From Rhodococcoides kyotonense (GTDB taxonomy: Bacteria > Actinomycetota > Actinomycetes > Mycobacteriales > Mycobacteriaceae), in the NCBI RefSeq assembly GCF_900188125.1, contig NZ_FZOW01000012.1, positions 62,001 to 126,000 of the forward strand: DNA of 64,000 nucleotides. Reading direction: 5' to 3'. The position numbers and the translations under genes are program-made. The notes below the pieces were generated by a model that made no database searches, was not told the DNA's origin, and saw only the letters and a program-made list of their open reading frames with translations. This document shows, piece after piece, positions 6,580-15,056 of this stretch (within the stretch, counting starts at the first letter, position 1; each line of letters starts with the position of its first letter).

Positions 6580-8312
6580 CGGCCCGCCGACCACGCAGCC
6601 CACAGCTTGGCATACGCGCCGCCCCCGCTCAGCAGCTCGTCGTGCGATCCCTGCTCGACGACGCGGCCGCCGTCCATCACCACCACGACATCGGCAACCT
6701 CGGCTTGTGAAAGCCGATGCGCGACGGTGATAGTCGTTCGACCGGCAGCGAGCCGTGCCACCGCATCGTCGAGATCCTGTGCCCCTGCGCTTCCCGCTTC
6801 GGCCGTCGCCTCGTCGAGGATCAGCACGGTGGGATCGAGCAGTGCGACGCGTGCCAACGCGAGTTGCTGCGCGGCAGCCGCGGTCAGACTTCGACCACCG
6901 GAGCCGACGACGGTGTCCAGCCCGTCGTCGAGTGCATCGACCCAGCCGAGAGCGCCTGCCGACGCGAGTGCGGAACGCAGCCGCGACTCGTCGGCGCCCG
7001 GATCGACGAGATGCATGTCCTGACGGATGGTCCCGGCGAACACGTGTACCTCTTGTGTGACGAGGGCTATCGAGCGGCTCGATATGGTCTGTCGCGCAAC
7101 ACCTCCGATGTCGATACCGCCGGAAGGCTCGTGGATGCCTGCAATCAGACGTGCGAGTGTCGACTTGCCTGCACCGCTCGCTCCGACGACGGCCATGTGT
7201 GTGCCGGCAGAGATCTCCAGTGAAAGATCATGGACAGCATAACGTTTCGCACCGTCGTACCGGAACGACACTTCGCGCAACGATATCGAACCATCTGCTG
7301 GTGATGCGGTACTGACAGGCGGTAGCGGAATTAGCGTGACACCGACGAGCCGCGCGAGCGCGATGCCGCCTTCCTGAAGCTCGTCGAACGTCGTCAGCGC
7401 TGACCCGATGGGATCGAACAGCCGGAAGAAGTACAGCGCGGCGGCGGTAGCTGCACCCAGCGACACATCGCCACGGCGAACCAGTACGAATGCAACGACG
7501 AGCACCGCCGACAGACCGATGAACTCGGCCATGTTGAGGCGTCCGAAGAAGCGCGTGCGAAGCCGAGTTGCCAACAGTGACAGTCGCACTGCTGTAAGAG
7601 AACGGTCCCCGATGCGGTCCAAATGCGGGTCGCTGAGTCGGAATGCGAAGACGGTGTCGGTGTTGCCGAGCGAGTCGAGGGTCTGCTGTGCGCGTTCGCC
7701 TTCGGCCTCGCGTTCCTGGCGGTATACCGGCGCAGATCTTCTCAGATACCAACGCAGGGAGTGGATCTGAATCGGTGCCGCGATCAGCGCAGCTACGGCG
7801 AAACGCCAGTCGATGCCTGCCAATCCGACGACGGTCAGACCGATCGTGAGCCCCGCGCCTGCGAACACGGGAACGGCATTGCTGACCGCTCGCGTGACGA
7901 GCCGCACGTCGCTGGTGACGCGCGAGACCACATCGCCGCGTCCCGAGCGTTCCAGAAGGCTCTGTGGCAGTAGAAGAGTGCGGTGCACGACCTTCTCCCG
8001 CAGGTCCGCGATGGTGCCTTGCCCGACTCGTGCGATCAGGAAGTCGCTGGCGGCGCCGAACACTGCTTGCCCGACGGCGACACCCACGAGGAGAAGCGCA
8101 AGGAGCGTCACCTGGCGTTGCATACCGTCGCCGCCATCGGTGACGACGTTCACCATCATTCCCAGCACTGCAGGCGTCGCCAATCCGACGACAGTGGATG
8201 CGACGAGCGCAAGGATTGCGCCGAGCGCACCGAATCGTCTGGCACGCAACAAATCTACTGCTGCGCGACGCGTCTCCCGCCAACTGGCGGTGGGGAGAAG
8301 TTCCGCACTCAC
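6519..8312 (-). CDS. ABC transporter permease/ATPase, IrtB-like subunit
   Basis: 597 residues: a six-helix exporter-type membrane domain (about 30-325) fused to an ATPase domain. Walker A is GASGAGKS (377-384) and Walker B with the catalytic Glu is LILDE (497-501). The signature motif is degenerate: RSLTAAAAQQ (474-483) replaces LSGGQ. The gene overlaps the preceding ABC subunit by 4 bases, so they form a heterodimer. Exporter-fold pairs of this kind in mycolic-acid bacteria (IrtAB) import ferric siderophores. Iron boxes and siderophore-binding proteins next door favour import, but direction cannot be proven from sequence. Confidence 0.88.
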   Translation of the reverse strand: MSAELLPTASWRETRRAAVDLLRARRFGALGAILALVASTVVGLATPAVLGMMVNVVTDGGDGMQRQVTLLALLLVGVAVGQAVFGAASDFLIARVGQGTIADLREKVVHRTLLLPQSLLERSGRGDVVSRVTSDVRLVTRAVSNAVPVFAGAGLTIGLTVVGLAGIDWRFAVAALIAAPIQIHSLRWYLRRSAPVYRQEREAEGERAQQTLDSLGNTDTVFAFRLSDPHLDRIGDRSLTAVRLSLLATRLRTRFFGRLNMAEFIGLSAVLVVAFVLVRRGDVSLGAATAAALYFFRLFDPIGSALTTFDELQEGGIALARLVGVTLIPLPPVSTASPADGSISLREVSFRYDGAKRYAVHDLSLEISAGTHMAVVGASGAGKSTLARLIAGIHEPSGGIDIGGVARQTISSRSIALVTQEVHVFAGTIRQDMHLVDPGADESRLRSALASAGALGWVDALDDGLDTVVGSGGRSLTAAAAQQLALARVALLDPTVLILDEATAEAGSAGAQDLDDAVARLAAGRTTITVAHRLSQAEVADVVVVMDGGRVVEQGSHDELLSGGGAYAKLWAAWSAGRQAESVSDHVGSARSGATAK

Positions 8313-10000
8313 TGCACACTCACTACTCTGTCGCAGATCGCTAGCAGCGCTGGACTGTTCGTCACTATCAAAGTCATTCTGTCTCTGCGCAACCGAGCGA
8401 TTCCGGATGCGATCGACGCCTCGGTGACCGAGTCGACCGCCGTTGTCGGGTCGTGCAACACCAGGATTTCGGGGTCGACGGCGAGTGCGCGGGCGAGCGC
8501 GACGCGTTGACGTTGGCCACCCGACAGCGACAACCCGTCCTCGGTGACGTGAGTGTCGAGACCGTGGGGCAGAGTGGCGACGACCTCGTCGGCTGCGCTT
8601 GCGGACAGCGCGTCGTCGATGTTCGTGCCCGGAACATTGTCGCGTATCGAGCCCGTGAACAGCGTGCTGTCGTGTGGCACGACCAGCATTGTTCGACGCA
8701 GGCTGTCGAGATCGTATGTGTCGGTGTCATTTCCGTCCACAAGAACGCTGCCCGACGACGCCACGCGCCGCGACAGACGGTCCATCAGTCCGGCCGCGTC
8801 CGAGGAGTTCCGTAACCGCACTCCGACGATCTCGCCGCGCCGGACGTACAGTCCAGGTTCCGTGAGGATTTCGAGTTCGTCAGGCCTCGACGGCGCCTGG
8901 ATGCCGTTGGGATCCGACTCTCCACTGGCGTTCAGGTACGCGGCAATTCGGCCGCCCGATGCGCGCGCCCATGCGAGCCCCTCCCCGAAGTAGACGATGT
9001 CGATCAACGGCCCGCTGAGGAACTGTGCGAGTCCGACGACGGCGATGAGTTCGCCGACGCTGATCGATCCCCTGACTGCGAACGTCGCACCGACGAACGC
9101 GATCAGCGCGATGAATCCACGTGTCATCATGACGTTCAGTGCGGAGTACAACACCTGATAGCGCTCGGCTCGCATCGTCGCGTCGAGGGAGGACCGGCTG
9201 GCGACCGCATATCGCTTCTGCGCGTTGGCTTGTGCGTCGACACCGCTCAGAACGCGCAGCCCGGTGAGCAGGTCTGTCGCGAGTGCCCCTGCAAGCGCGG
9301 CCTGGTGCTGATCGGATTCACGACGGCGTTCCAGTGGGCGACCCAACCACAGCATGATGACCAGCACCGGAGGTGTTCCGAGTACGACGAGGAGGCCGAG
9401 CGGAACCGAGATGACGAACAATGCTGTCGCGGCGGTCAGTACGCCGACTGCGGCTGCGAGCTTCGTCGACACCGTGCGGGCGAAGTTCGCGACACCACCG
9501 GCGTCGGACGTCGCAATGGAGTAGAGCTCGCCGGGCATGCGGCGTTCGGCGATTCCACGGGGATCGAGTGCCAGCCGGGCGACGCTCATCCGCAGCGCGT
9601 GCGCGCCGTACTCCATCACGGAGGCGCACAATCGAGCTCCCACACGCCAACTGAGCAGCAGTCCGGTGAACACGAGACCGAGGATCAGGATCCATCGTCC
9701 GAGCGCCGCGGAATCGCCCGTGGCGACGGCACGGTCGATCACAGCGCCGATGACGACAGGCACCAGTGCTTCACCGACTTGGTGGCCTGTGTAACCGACG
9801 GACGCGCCGACGAGGCGCCGACCTCTGCCGTCGTCGTTGATTGCGGTTCGTACGACGGAGGCTCTCGTCGCGGTCGGGGAAGTCACGAAGAGACCGTAAG
9901 GTCCGAAGTGTCTGGTCAGCGAGAGGGTCTCCGGCCATATTCTGTGCCGTTCGAGCCATGGCGCAATCCCTTCATCGGTTGGCCGTTTCGGTGAACTCAC
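8309..10000 (-). CDS. ABC transporter permease/ATPase, IrtA-like partner lacking Walker A
   Basis: 563 residues with a six-helix exporter-fold membrane domain (about 68-345) and an ATPase domain. The signature LSGGQRQR is intact (492-499), but where GxxGxGKS should be the sequence reads GVRLRNSSDAAGL (393-405), and Walker B ends LVLHDP in place of LVLDEP. This subunit therefore probably cannot bind ATP canonically at its own Walker A but supplies the signature for its partner's. No siderophore-interacting domain is fused at the N-terminus, unlike mycobacterial IrtA; a separate SIP gene is at 12978. The GTG start has GGAGAG 7 bases upstream. An IdeR box (10022-10040) lies ahead of it. Confidence 0.87.
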   Translation of the reverse strand: MSSPKRPTDEGIAPWLERHRIWPETLSLTRHFGPYGLFVTSPTATRASVVRTAINDDGRGRRLVGASVGYTGHQVGEALVPVVIGAVIDRAVATGDSAALGRWILILGLVFTGLLLSWRVGARLCASVMEYGAHALRMSVARLALDPRGIAERRMPGELYSIATSDAGGVANFARTVSTKLAAAVGVLTAATALFVISVPLGLLVVLGTPPVLVIMLWLGRPLERRRESDQHQAALAGALATDLLTGLRVLSGVDAQANAQKRYAVASRSSLDATMRAERYQVLYSALNVMMTRGFIALIAFVGATFAVRGSISVGELIAVVGLAQFLSGPLIDIVYFGEGLAWARASGGRIAAYLNASGESDPNGIQAPSRPDELEILTEPGLYVRRGEIVGVRLRNSSDAAGLMDRLSRRVASSGSVLVDGNDTDTYDLDSLRRTMLVVPHDSTLFTGSIRDNVPGTNIDDALSASAADEVVATLPHGLDTHVTEDGLSLSGGQRQRVALARALAVDPEILVLHDPTTAVDSVTEASIASGIARLRRDRMTLIVTNSPALLAICDRVVSVQ

Positions 10001-10021
10001 GCCGGGCGCTCTCCACTAGCC

Positions 10022-10040
10022 TCAGGCGAGGCTTACCTAT
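10022..10040. promoter_or_regulatory. IdeR/DtxR iron box in divergent siderophore promoter
   Basis: Read on the minus strand, ATAGGTAAGCCTCGCCTGA matches the IdeR consensus at about 15 of 19 positions. It lies between the ABC operon (minus) and the binding-protein operon (plus), so one site could control both. Confidence 0.65.
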
Positions 10041-10077
10041 ATCGGGGCGCTACAAGATCTGGAGAAACGAAACACCT

Positions 10078-11046
10078 ATGTCAGTGATCACCTCGGACCT
10101 CACCCGTCGACGATTCGGTTTCGGCTTGGCAGCCGCAGGTCTCGGCGCTGCTCTTGCGGCCTGCTCTACCGAGGAGGCCTCGTCGGCGCCCGACATCGTC
10201 GGTCGCGTTCCCTTCGGATACAGCCAGAATTCGGTCGAGATCCCCCGTGATCCGCAGCGAGTGGTCTCCATTCAGGGTCGTGCCGACCTCGAGTTCGGTC
10301 TACTGGCCGGATACACCATGGTCGCCAGCGGGGCCTCCTTTCTGCCCAATGAGCCGGTAGGGGTCCAGTTCGGTTCGCTCGTGCCCACCGAACTGCCGCG
10401 GCTCGGGCTCGGCGACGGCACCGACGTCGACTACGAGCAGCTTCTCGGGCTCGAACCGGACCTCATTCTTGTTCCCAGTTACGGCTATGAGGTCGACTGG
10501 TACGGAAACGACCGTCTGCGACAGATCGCTCCGGTTGCCCCGATCTCGGACAACTTCATCGGCTGGCGTGAGGATCTCACCGCCCAGTTGGCCACACTCG
10601 GCCGTCCAGGGGTCGGTCCCGAACTGTTTGCCGACTACAACGCGTCGGTCGCGTCCATCCGAAGCGAACTCTCCGGAGCATTGAGCGGTAAGCGCGTTGC
10701 GATGGCCGCGGCAGGTGAGACCGATCTGTTCATACAGCAGAACGGAATTCAGGTCAGCACCGCGATGGATGTGGGTCTCGTCGTACCCCACTACGACCCG
10801 ACCGCCGACGGCGGACTTCAGATCGCGCAGGAGAACTTCGACCGACTCCAGGACATCGACGTGATGATTCTTCAGGTCAACGACGGCAGTGGGCAGGTTC
10901 CCGACCTCGGTCCGACATGGAATCTGTTGCCGTTCGTGCAAGCCGGGCGGGTTCACGTGATCGACGGTCGCTTCAACCAGGGATTCGTCGTCACGGCCAC
11001 CAACTATCTGAGTCAGATCCGCACTGCTGCAGGGTTGATTGCCTGA
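10078..11046 (+). CDS. Fe3+-siderophore substrate-binding lipoprotein 1
   Basis: 322 residues. The N-terminus has a Tat signal (TRRRFGFG) and lipobox (LAAC), so the protein is exported folded and lipid-anchored. The rest is a FepB/FhuD-type periplasmic-binding domain (IPRDPQRVVSIQGRADLEFG, then LGLEPDLILVPSYGYEV). The ATG at 10078 is the only start that keeps the signal at the N-terminus. It is the first of three tandem paralogues divergent from the ABC transporter, under a shared iron box. It presumably delivers a ferric siderophore to that transporter. Confidence 0.9.
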   Translation: MSVITSDLTRRRFGFGLAAAGLGAALAACSTEEASSAPDIVGRVPFGYSQNSVEIPRDPQRVVSIQGRADLEFGLLAGYTMVASGASFLPNEPVGVQFGSLVPTELPRLGLGDGTDVDYEQLLGLEPDLILVPSYGYEVDWYGNDRLRQIAPVAPISDNFIGWREDLTAQLATLGRPGVGPELFADYNASVASIRSELSGALSGKRVAMAAAGETDLFIQQNGIQVSTAMDVGLVVPHYDPTADGGLQIAQENFDRLQDIDVMILQVNDGSGQVPDLGPTWNLLPFVQAGRVHVIDGRFNQGFVVTATNYLSQIRTAAGLIA

Positions 11047-11047
11047 C

Positions 11048-12001
11048 ATGAGTATCGACATGGACATTTCGCGTCGCAGTTTCGGAATCGGTCTCGGCGC
11101 CGCAGGGATCGCAGCGTTCCTGGCAGGCTGCAACAGCAGCGGCGACGATGCAGGTGCCGACGCGGCTGCGACCAAGACGGTCACGACACCGCTCGGGACG
11201 TACGACATCCCGGTCGACCCCAAGCGCGTCGTTGCGATCGACTCGCGACTCGATCTGGAACCCGCTGTGGCACTGGAGCTTCCCATCATCGGGTACACCT
11301 ACGCGCCAGCGACGCCCTGGGTTCCGGTCGGTGACGACGCCCGGTACCTGAGCGAAATCCCCAACCGCGAACAGATATTGGCGCTCCAACCCGACCTGAT
11401 CGTCTGCCTCAACAGTGACAGCGAGTGGTGGCCGGTGAACGATCTGTCCACCATCGCGCCGGTGCTGACCACGGAATTCGAGCAGACCTGGCGTACCAAC
11501 CTCGACAACTTGGCGGGCTGGCTCGGTCGAACTCCGACGCTGGACAAGCTGATTCTCGACTACGACTCGTTCATCGACGACGTCCGCACGCGTCACGAGG
11601 CCAAGATCGCATCGCGCACCGTCGCCAGTGTGTCCTTCCTGCCCGATACGAACATGTTGTACGTCACCAGCATTCGCACCACGGAGAAGGGTGACAAGCC
11701 GTCGGACATGACGTTGACCGACATCGGTGGGACGACGCTGACGATGGACGGTCTCGACGGAGAGGGCGGCATTGCGATCGAGAACGTCGACCAGTTGTCG
11801 GGCGTCGACGGCTTCATGGTGACCGACGAACCGGACAGCGCCGAGTACGCAGCGCTGGCGGGTAACACTCTGTGGCAACGACTTCCGGCCGTACAGGCAG
11901 GCAACGTGACCACTCTCGGTGGCTCGACCTACTACGGATCGATCTACACGGTGTCCTACGTGGCCAAGGGCTGGGATGCCCTCTACTCGAAGATGGTGTG
12001 A
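11048..12001 (+). CDS. Fe3+-siderophore substrate-binding lipoprotein 2
   Basis: 317 residues with Tat motif SRRSFGIG and lipobox LAGC, followed by a FepB-type binding domain (IPVDPKRVVAIDSRLDLEP, then LALQPDLIVCLNSDSEWW). I prefer the ATG at 11048, one base after the stop of the previous gene; a TTG at 11039 would overlap it. It is the second paralogue of the trio. The sequences diverge enough that each probably binds a different siderophore or form. A Met at 11060 is an alternative start. Confidence 0.88.
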   Translation: MSIDMDISRRSFGIGLGAAGIAAFLAGCNSSGDDAGADAAATKTVTTPLGTYDIPVDPKRVVAIDSRLDLEPAVALELPIIGYTYAPATPWVPVGDDARYLSEIPNREQILALQPDLIVCLNSDSEWWPVNDLSTIAPVLTTEFEQTWRTNLDNLAGWLGRTPTLDKLILDYDSFIDDVRTRHEAKIASRTVASVSFLPDTNMLYVTSIRTTEKGDKPSDMTLTDIGGTTLTMDGLDGEGGIAIENVDQLSGVDGFMVTDEPDSAEYAALAGNTLWQRLPAVQAGNVTTLGGSTYYGSIYTVSYVAKGWDALYSKMV

Positions 12002-12003
12002 GC

Positions 12004-12981
12004 ATGACTACCAAGACGATCGACGACGAGTTCGCCCGGATCGTGGGTTCCCTCTCCCGGCGTGGATTCCTCACCGGCGCAGCGGCACTCGCCGGAGTGG
12101 GACTGCTGTCCGCGTGTTCCGGCCAGAGCTCCGAAGCGGCAACCGAAGACATGGTCGAGATCGAGGTCGACGGTGAGAAGTACCGGATTCCGCGCGACCC
12201 GAAACGTGTCGTTGTCGTGGAGGCCAGGGGCGGACTGGACTTCGCGCTGCTCGCGGGTTACCCGATCGTGGCGAGCAACTGGGACGAGAAGTCGCATTTG
12301 ATGACGATGGTTCCCGAGGGCACCGCGAAACTCGGCGGCACCAACAACGAGCCGAACGCCGAGGCGATCCTGAGCCATGAGCCGGACCTGTTGGTCGTCG
12401 GCGAGGGTTGGTGGAAGTACTACCAGGAGCACAGCCTGCTCGGTACCGACATCGCACCCGTCCTGGTCGTCGGGATGGGCGCGACCGACTCCCAGTGGAA
12501 GCAGGCGATGATCGATCAGCTGACTGCACTGGAGCGCAAGGACGTCGCCGATGAAGTGATGGCGGACTACAACGCACAGATTGCCGCGTCGAAGGAACGA
12601 ATCGGTGGTCTGCTCGACGGCAAGACCGTCATCGTGGCGGGCGTCGACGACGGGCAGTTCTGGATTCAGCGCGAGACGTTCGTGACGTCCGTCATGAGGG
12701 ATCTGGGACTGAACGTCGTCACGATGGCGCCGCGAGGCCCGACCGACACGGACTACGCGACGTTCTACGGGCTGGAAGACCTCGACGTCTTCGACCAAGC
12801 AGATTTCATACTGCTCCAGAACATCGACGCGCCTGACACACAATCGGCGACGTGGAAGCGAGTGCGCGCGGTGCAAGCCGGTCATGTCGGCGAGCTGCCC
12901 TACGACCTCAACAGTGGACTGGCTCTGACGGCTACCGCTCTGGCCGCCGATCTGGCGGAGAAAGTGCAGGTAATGCGATGA
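12004..12981 (+). CDS. Fe3+-siderophore substrate-binding lipoprotein 3
   Basis: 325 residues. The Tat motif SRRGFLTG and lipobox LSAC are preceded by a short N-terminal extension. The binding domain follows the same pattern as its two neighbours (IPRDPKRVVVVEARGGLDFA, then LSHEPDLLVVGEGWWKY). The ATG lies two bases after the previous stop, and the gene ends in an ATGA overlap with the SIP gene, so the four plus-strand genes form one operon. Confidence 0.88.
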   Translation: MTTKTIDDEFARIVGSLSRRGFLTGAAALAGVGLLSACSGQSSEAATEDMVEIEVDGEKYRIPRDPKRVVVVEARGGLDFALLAGYPIVASNWDEKSHLMTMVPEGTAKLGGTNNEPNAEAILSHEPDLLVVGEGWWKYYQEHSLLGTDIAPVLVVGMGATDSQWKQAMIDQLTALERKDVADEVMADYNAQIAASKERIGGLLDGKTVIVAGVDDGQFWIQRETFVTSVMRDLGLNVVTMAPRGPTDTDYATFYGLEDLDVFDQADFILLQNIDAPDTQSATWKRVRAVQAGHVGELPYDLNSGLALTATALAADLAEKVQVMR

Positions 12982-13859
12982 ATCGCATGATCATCGGCGA
13001 GGTCGTCGAGAAGTTCTATCTCACACCGGGAATGATTCGCGTCGTGTTCGGCGGTGAGGACCTACGGACGTTCGAGTCCGCTCCGGAGGGCGACGAATAT
13101 CTACGGCTCCATTTTCCCGTCGACGGGGAGTTGATCCTGCCCACCCCGAATCCGGATGATCCCGATGGTCGCTGGATCTACCCGGACAACGCGTCTCCTG
13201 CGGTGGCGTACACGGTTCGAAAGTTCGAGAACAATACGATGACAATCGATTTCGTCGTCCACCAAGGCGGCGTGGCGTGCGAGTGGGCGCGCACATGCGT
13301 CGTCGGCGACACGCTGGGGATCGGCGGCTCGCGCGGGCTCTACGAGCCTCCCGCTGACGTGCAGTGGCAGATGTTCCTCGCCGACGCGACGGGCCTGCCT
13401 GCGCTCGGCCGGCTCGTCGAGCAACTGCCGGCGGGGATGAAGGCGCGTGCGATCGTCGAGGTGGCCGACGCGTCGCACGAACAGACGATCGAGAGCGACG
13501 CGGATGTCGAGTTCGTCTGGCTGCACGGGTGCGGCAACGGCGTCGGACCGTCGCGGCTGCTGGAGGCATTGAAGTCCGCGCCTTTGCCCACGGGATCCGG
13601 CTACGTCTGGGTCGCGGGCGAGACTGCGATGCAGCGCGACATCCGACGCTACCTGCGCCACGAGTTGAAGCTGCCGGGCAGCGCGTACAAGGTCATCGGG
13701 TACTGGACCGACAACAGTGAGGAGTACGACCGCAAGCGCGACGCTCTGTCCCCGGAGGTCTCGGCGCGTCTCGAAGCGATCTGGGCCGAAGCCGATGGCG
13801 ACGACGAGGAATCGCGTCGGGACCGATACGAGAAGGCGTTGGAGGAAGTCGGTTTGTAG
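12978..13859 (+). CDS. Siderophore-interacting protein (flavin ferric-siderophore reductase)
   Basis: 293 residues of the SIP/ViuB family, FAD enzymes that reduce Fe3+-siderophores in the cytosol to release Fe2+. The flavin-binding barrel carries AYTVRKF (family RxYTxR) and VHQGGVACEWA; the NADH-binding half has ADATGLPALGRL, YVWVAGE and IGYWTD. It is coupled to the last binding-protein gene by an ATGA overlap. It supplies the reductase activity that mycobacterial IrtA carries as a fused domain. Confidence 0.92.
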   Translation: MNRMIIGEVVEKFYLTPGMIRVVFGGEDLRTFESAPEGDEYLRLHFPVDGELILPTPNPDDPDGRWIYPDNASPAVAYTVRKFENNTMTIDFVVHQGGVACEWARTCVVGDTLGIGGSRGLYEPPADVQWQMFLADATGLPALGRLVEQLPAGMKARAIVEVADASHEQTIESDADVEFVWLHGCGNGVGPSRLLEALKSAPLPTGSGYVWVAGETAMQRDIRRYLRHELKLPGSAYKVIGYWTDNSEEYDRKRDALSPEVSARLEAIWAEADGDDEESRRDRYEKALEEVGL

Positions 13860-13872
13860 TGCGCCTGCGGCG

Positions 13873-13917
13873 CCCGTGCGTGCGTAGTTGGCCCCCGCAC
13901 CAACTTTGCGCGCACAG
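13873..13917. terminator. Palindromic repeat family A, copy 2
   Basis: Imperfect inverted repeat (arms near 13873-13889 and 13900-13917) just after the SIP stop, flanked by GC-rich GGCGGCGAAGCCGCC. It shares 21 identical bases with copy 1 at 5675-5722. Here its position suits termination of the siderophore operon. Confidence 0.45.
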
Positions 13918-13932
13918 GCGGCGAAGCCGCCC

Positions 13933-13976
13933 TTGACAGTGTGCTGTCATGTCGTAGTATGACAGCACACTGTCAA
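13933..13976. promoter_or_regulatory. Promoter with double palindromic operator (MarR)
   Basis: Two 16-base palindromes, TGACAGTGTGCTGTCA (13934-13949) and TGACAGCACACTGTCA (13960-13975), sit as mirror images 26 bases centre to centre. They overlap a promoter of TTGACA (13933-13938), 16 bases, TAGTAT (13955-13960). The MarR gene in the operon downstream is the likely repressor. Confidence 0.65.
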
Positions 13977-13989
13977 TCAGGAGGTAGCT

Positions 13990-14598
13990 GTGAAGACGAT
14001 CGTTCTGTACGCAACCGACACCATGGCCGACTGGGAATACAGCTATTTCGTCGCAGGGCTCGCGATGGCACGGGGGCAGGGTGACGACCGCTATCGACTG
14101 CAGGTTCTGTCCGATGGCGCCGAAGAAGTCACCACTCTCGGTGGCATTCGTGTCAGCCCCGACGGGGATCTCGCCGATCTCGACGTCAGTTCCGTTGCAG
14201 CGCTGATTCTTCCGGGCGGTGACACGTGGAACGAAGGTCACGAGAAGGTGCTCGGTCTTGCTGCAGCGCTGCTGGAGGTCGGTACGCCGGTCGGCGCGAT
14301 CTGCGGCGCGACTCTCGGTGTGGCGCGCGTCGGACTGCTGAACGCCAGGCCGCACACCAGTAACGCACTCGAATTCCTGGGTCAGGCAACCGAATACGCC
14401 GGAGCTGAGCACTACCTGGATGAGAAGACGGTCTCGGACGGCACCCTCGTCACCGCACCGGGAACTGCGCCGCTGGAGTTCTCGAAAGCCTTGTTCGAGC
14501 TCCTCGAACTCCTTCCTCAGCCGATCATCGACGCCTGGTACGGCTTGTACACCACCGGAGACAAGAAGTACTACGAACAACTGGCAGGCGCGCAGTGA
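13990..14598 (+). CDS. DJ-1/PfpI family protein
   Basis: 202 residues of the DJ-1/PfpI glutamine-amidotransferase-like fold. The nucleophile elbow is AICGATLGVA, with the conserved Cys near residue 98, preceded by ALILPGGDTW. Members act as chaperones, glyoxalases or hydratases; which applies here is unclear. The GTG start is supported by AGGAGG 5 bases upstream. The gene overlaps the MarR gene by 4 bases (GTGA), so regulator and target are co-transcribed from the double-operator promoter. Confidence 0.85.
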   Translation: MKTIVLYATDTMADWEYSYFVAGLAMARGQGDDRYRLQVLSDGAEEVTTLGGIRVSPDGDLADLDVSSVAALILPGGDTWNEGHEKVLGLAAALLEVGTPVGAICGATLGVARVGLLNARPHTSNALEFLGQATEYAGAEHYLDEKTVSDGTLVTAPGTAPLEFSKALFELLELLPQPIIDAWYGLYTTGDKKYYEQLAGAQ

Positions 14599-15056
14599 GA
14601 ACGTCCGCGGGTGACGCGCTGACCGAACTCGTCTTGCCGGCCTTCGAGCTCAACGGCGAATTCCTGGCTGCAGCAAAGGATATCGCCGAGCCCGCCGGTC
14701 TGACACCGGCATGGTGGCAGGTCCTCGGCGCGACGCTCGACGAGCCGCTCGCCGTCGCCGAGATCGCCCGACGCGTCGGCCTCGGTCTCGCCAGGCAAAG
14801 TGTGCAGCGCACCGCCGACATCCTCGTAGAGAAGGGTTGGGCGGAGTACGTCGACAATCCGAAACATCGGCGCGCCAAGTTCTTAAAGCCCACCACCGCT
14901 GGACGAGCGACTCTCGGAAAGCTGAAGAACGACCAGCACGCCTGGGCAGATGCCGTCGGCAAGGAGGTCGGTCTCGAAGAGCTCGAGCAAGTCCGCGAAT
15001 CCATCGCCCGCATCGTCGCAGCCTCGAGGCGCTACCGAGGCGACAGCGCAGTGTAG
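14595..15056 (+). CDS. MarR-family transcriptional regulator
   Basis: 153 residues with a winged helix-turn-helix (LAVAEIARRVGLGLARQSVQ, then the wing DNPKHRRAKFLKPTTAG). It is translated from a GTG overlapping the DJ-1 stop and is probably an autorepressor acting at the palindromes at 13933-13976. Its 3' end overlaps the convergent SRPBCC gene by 25 bases. Confidence 0.85.
   Translation: MRTSAGDALTELVLPAFELNGEFLAAAKDIAEPAGLTPAWWQVLGATLDEPLAVAEIARRVGLGLARQSVQRTADILVEKGWAEYVDNPKHRRAKFLKPTTAGRATLGKLKNDQHAWADAVGKEVGLEELEQVRESIARIVAASRRYRGDSAV

Noticed and set aside
9841..10077. Longer start for the first siderophore-binding protein
   Set aside because: It would cross the iron box and bury the Tat signal 80 residues inside the protein.
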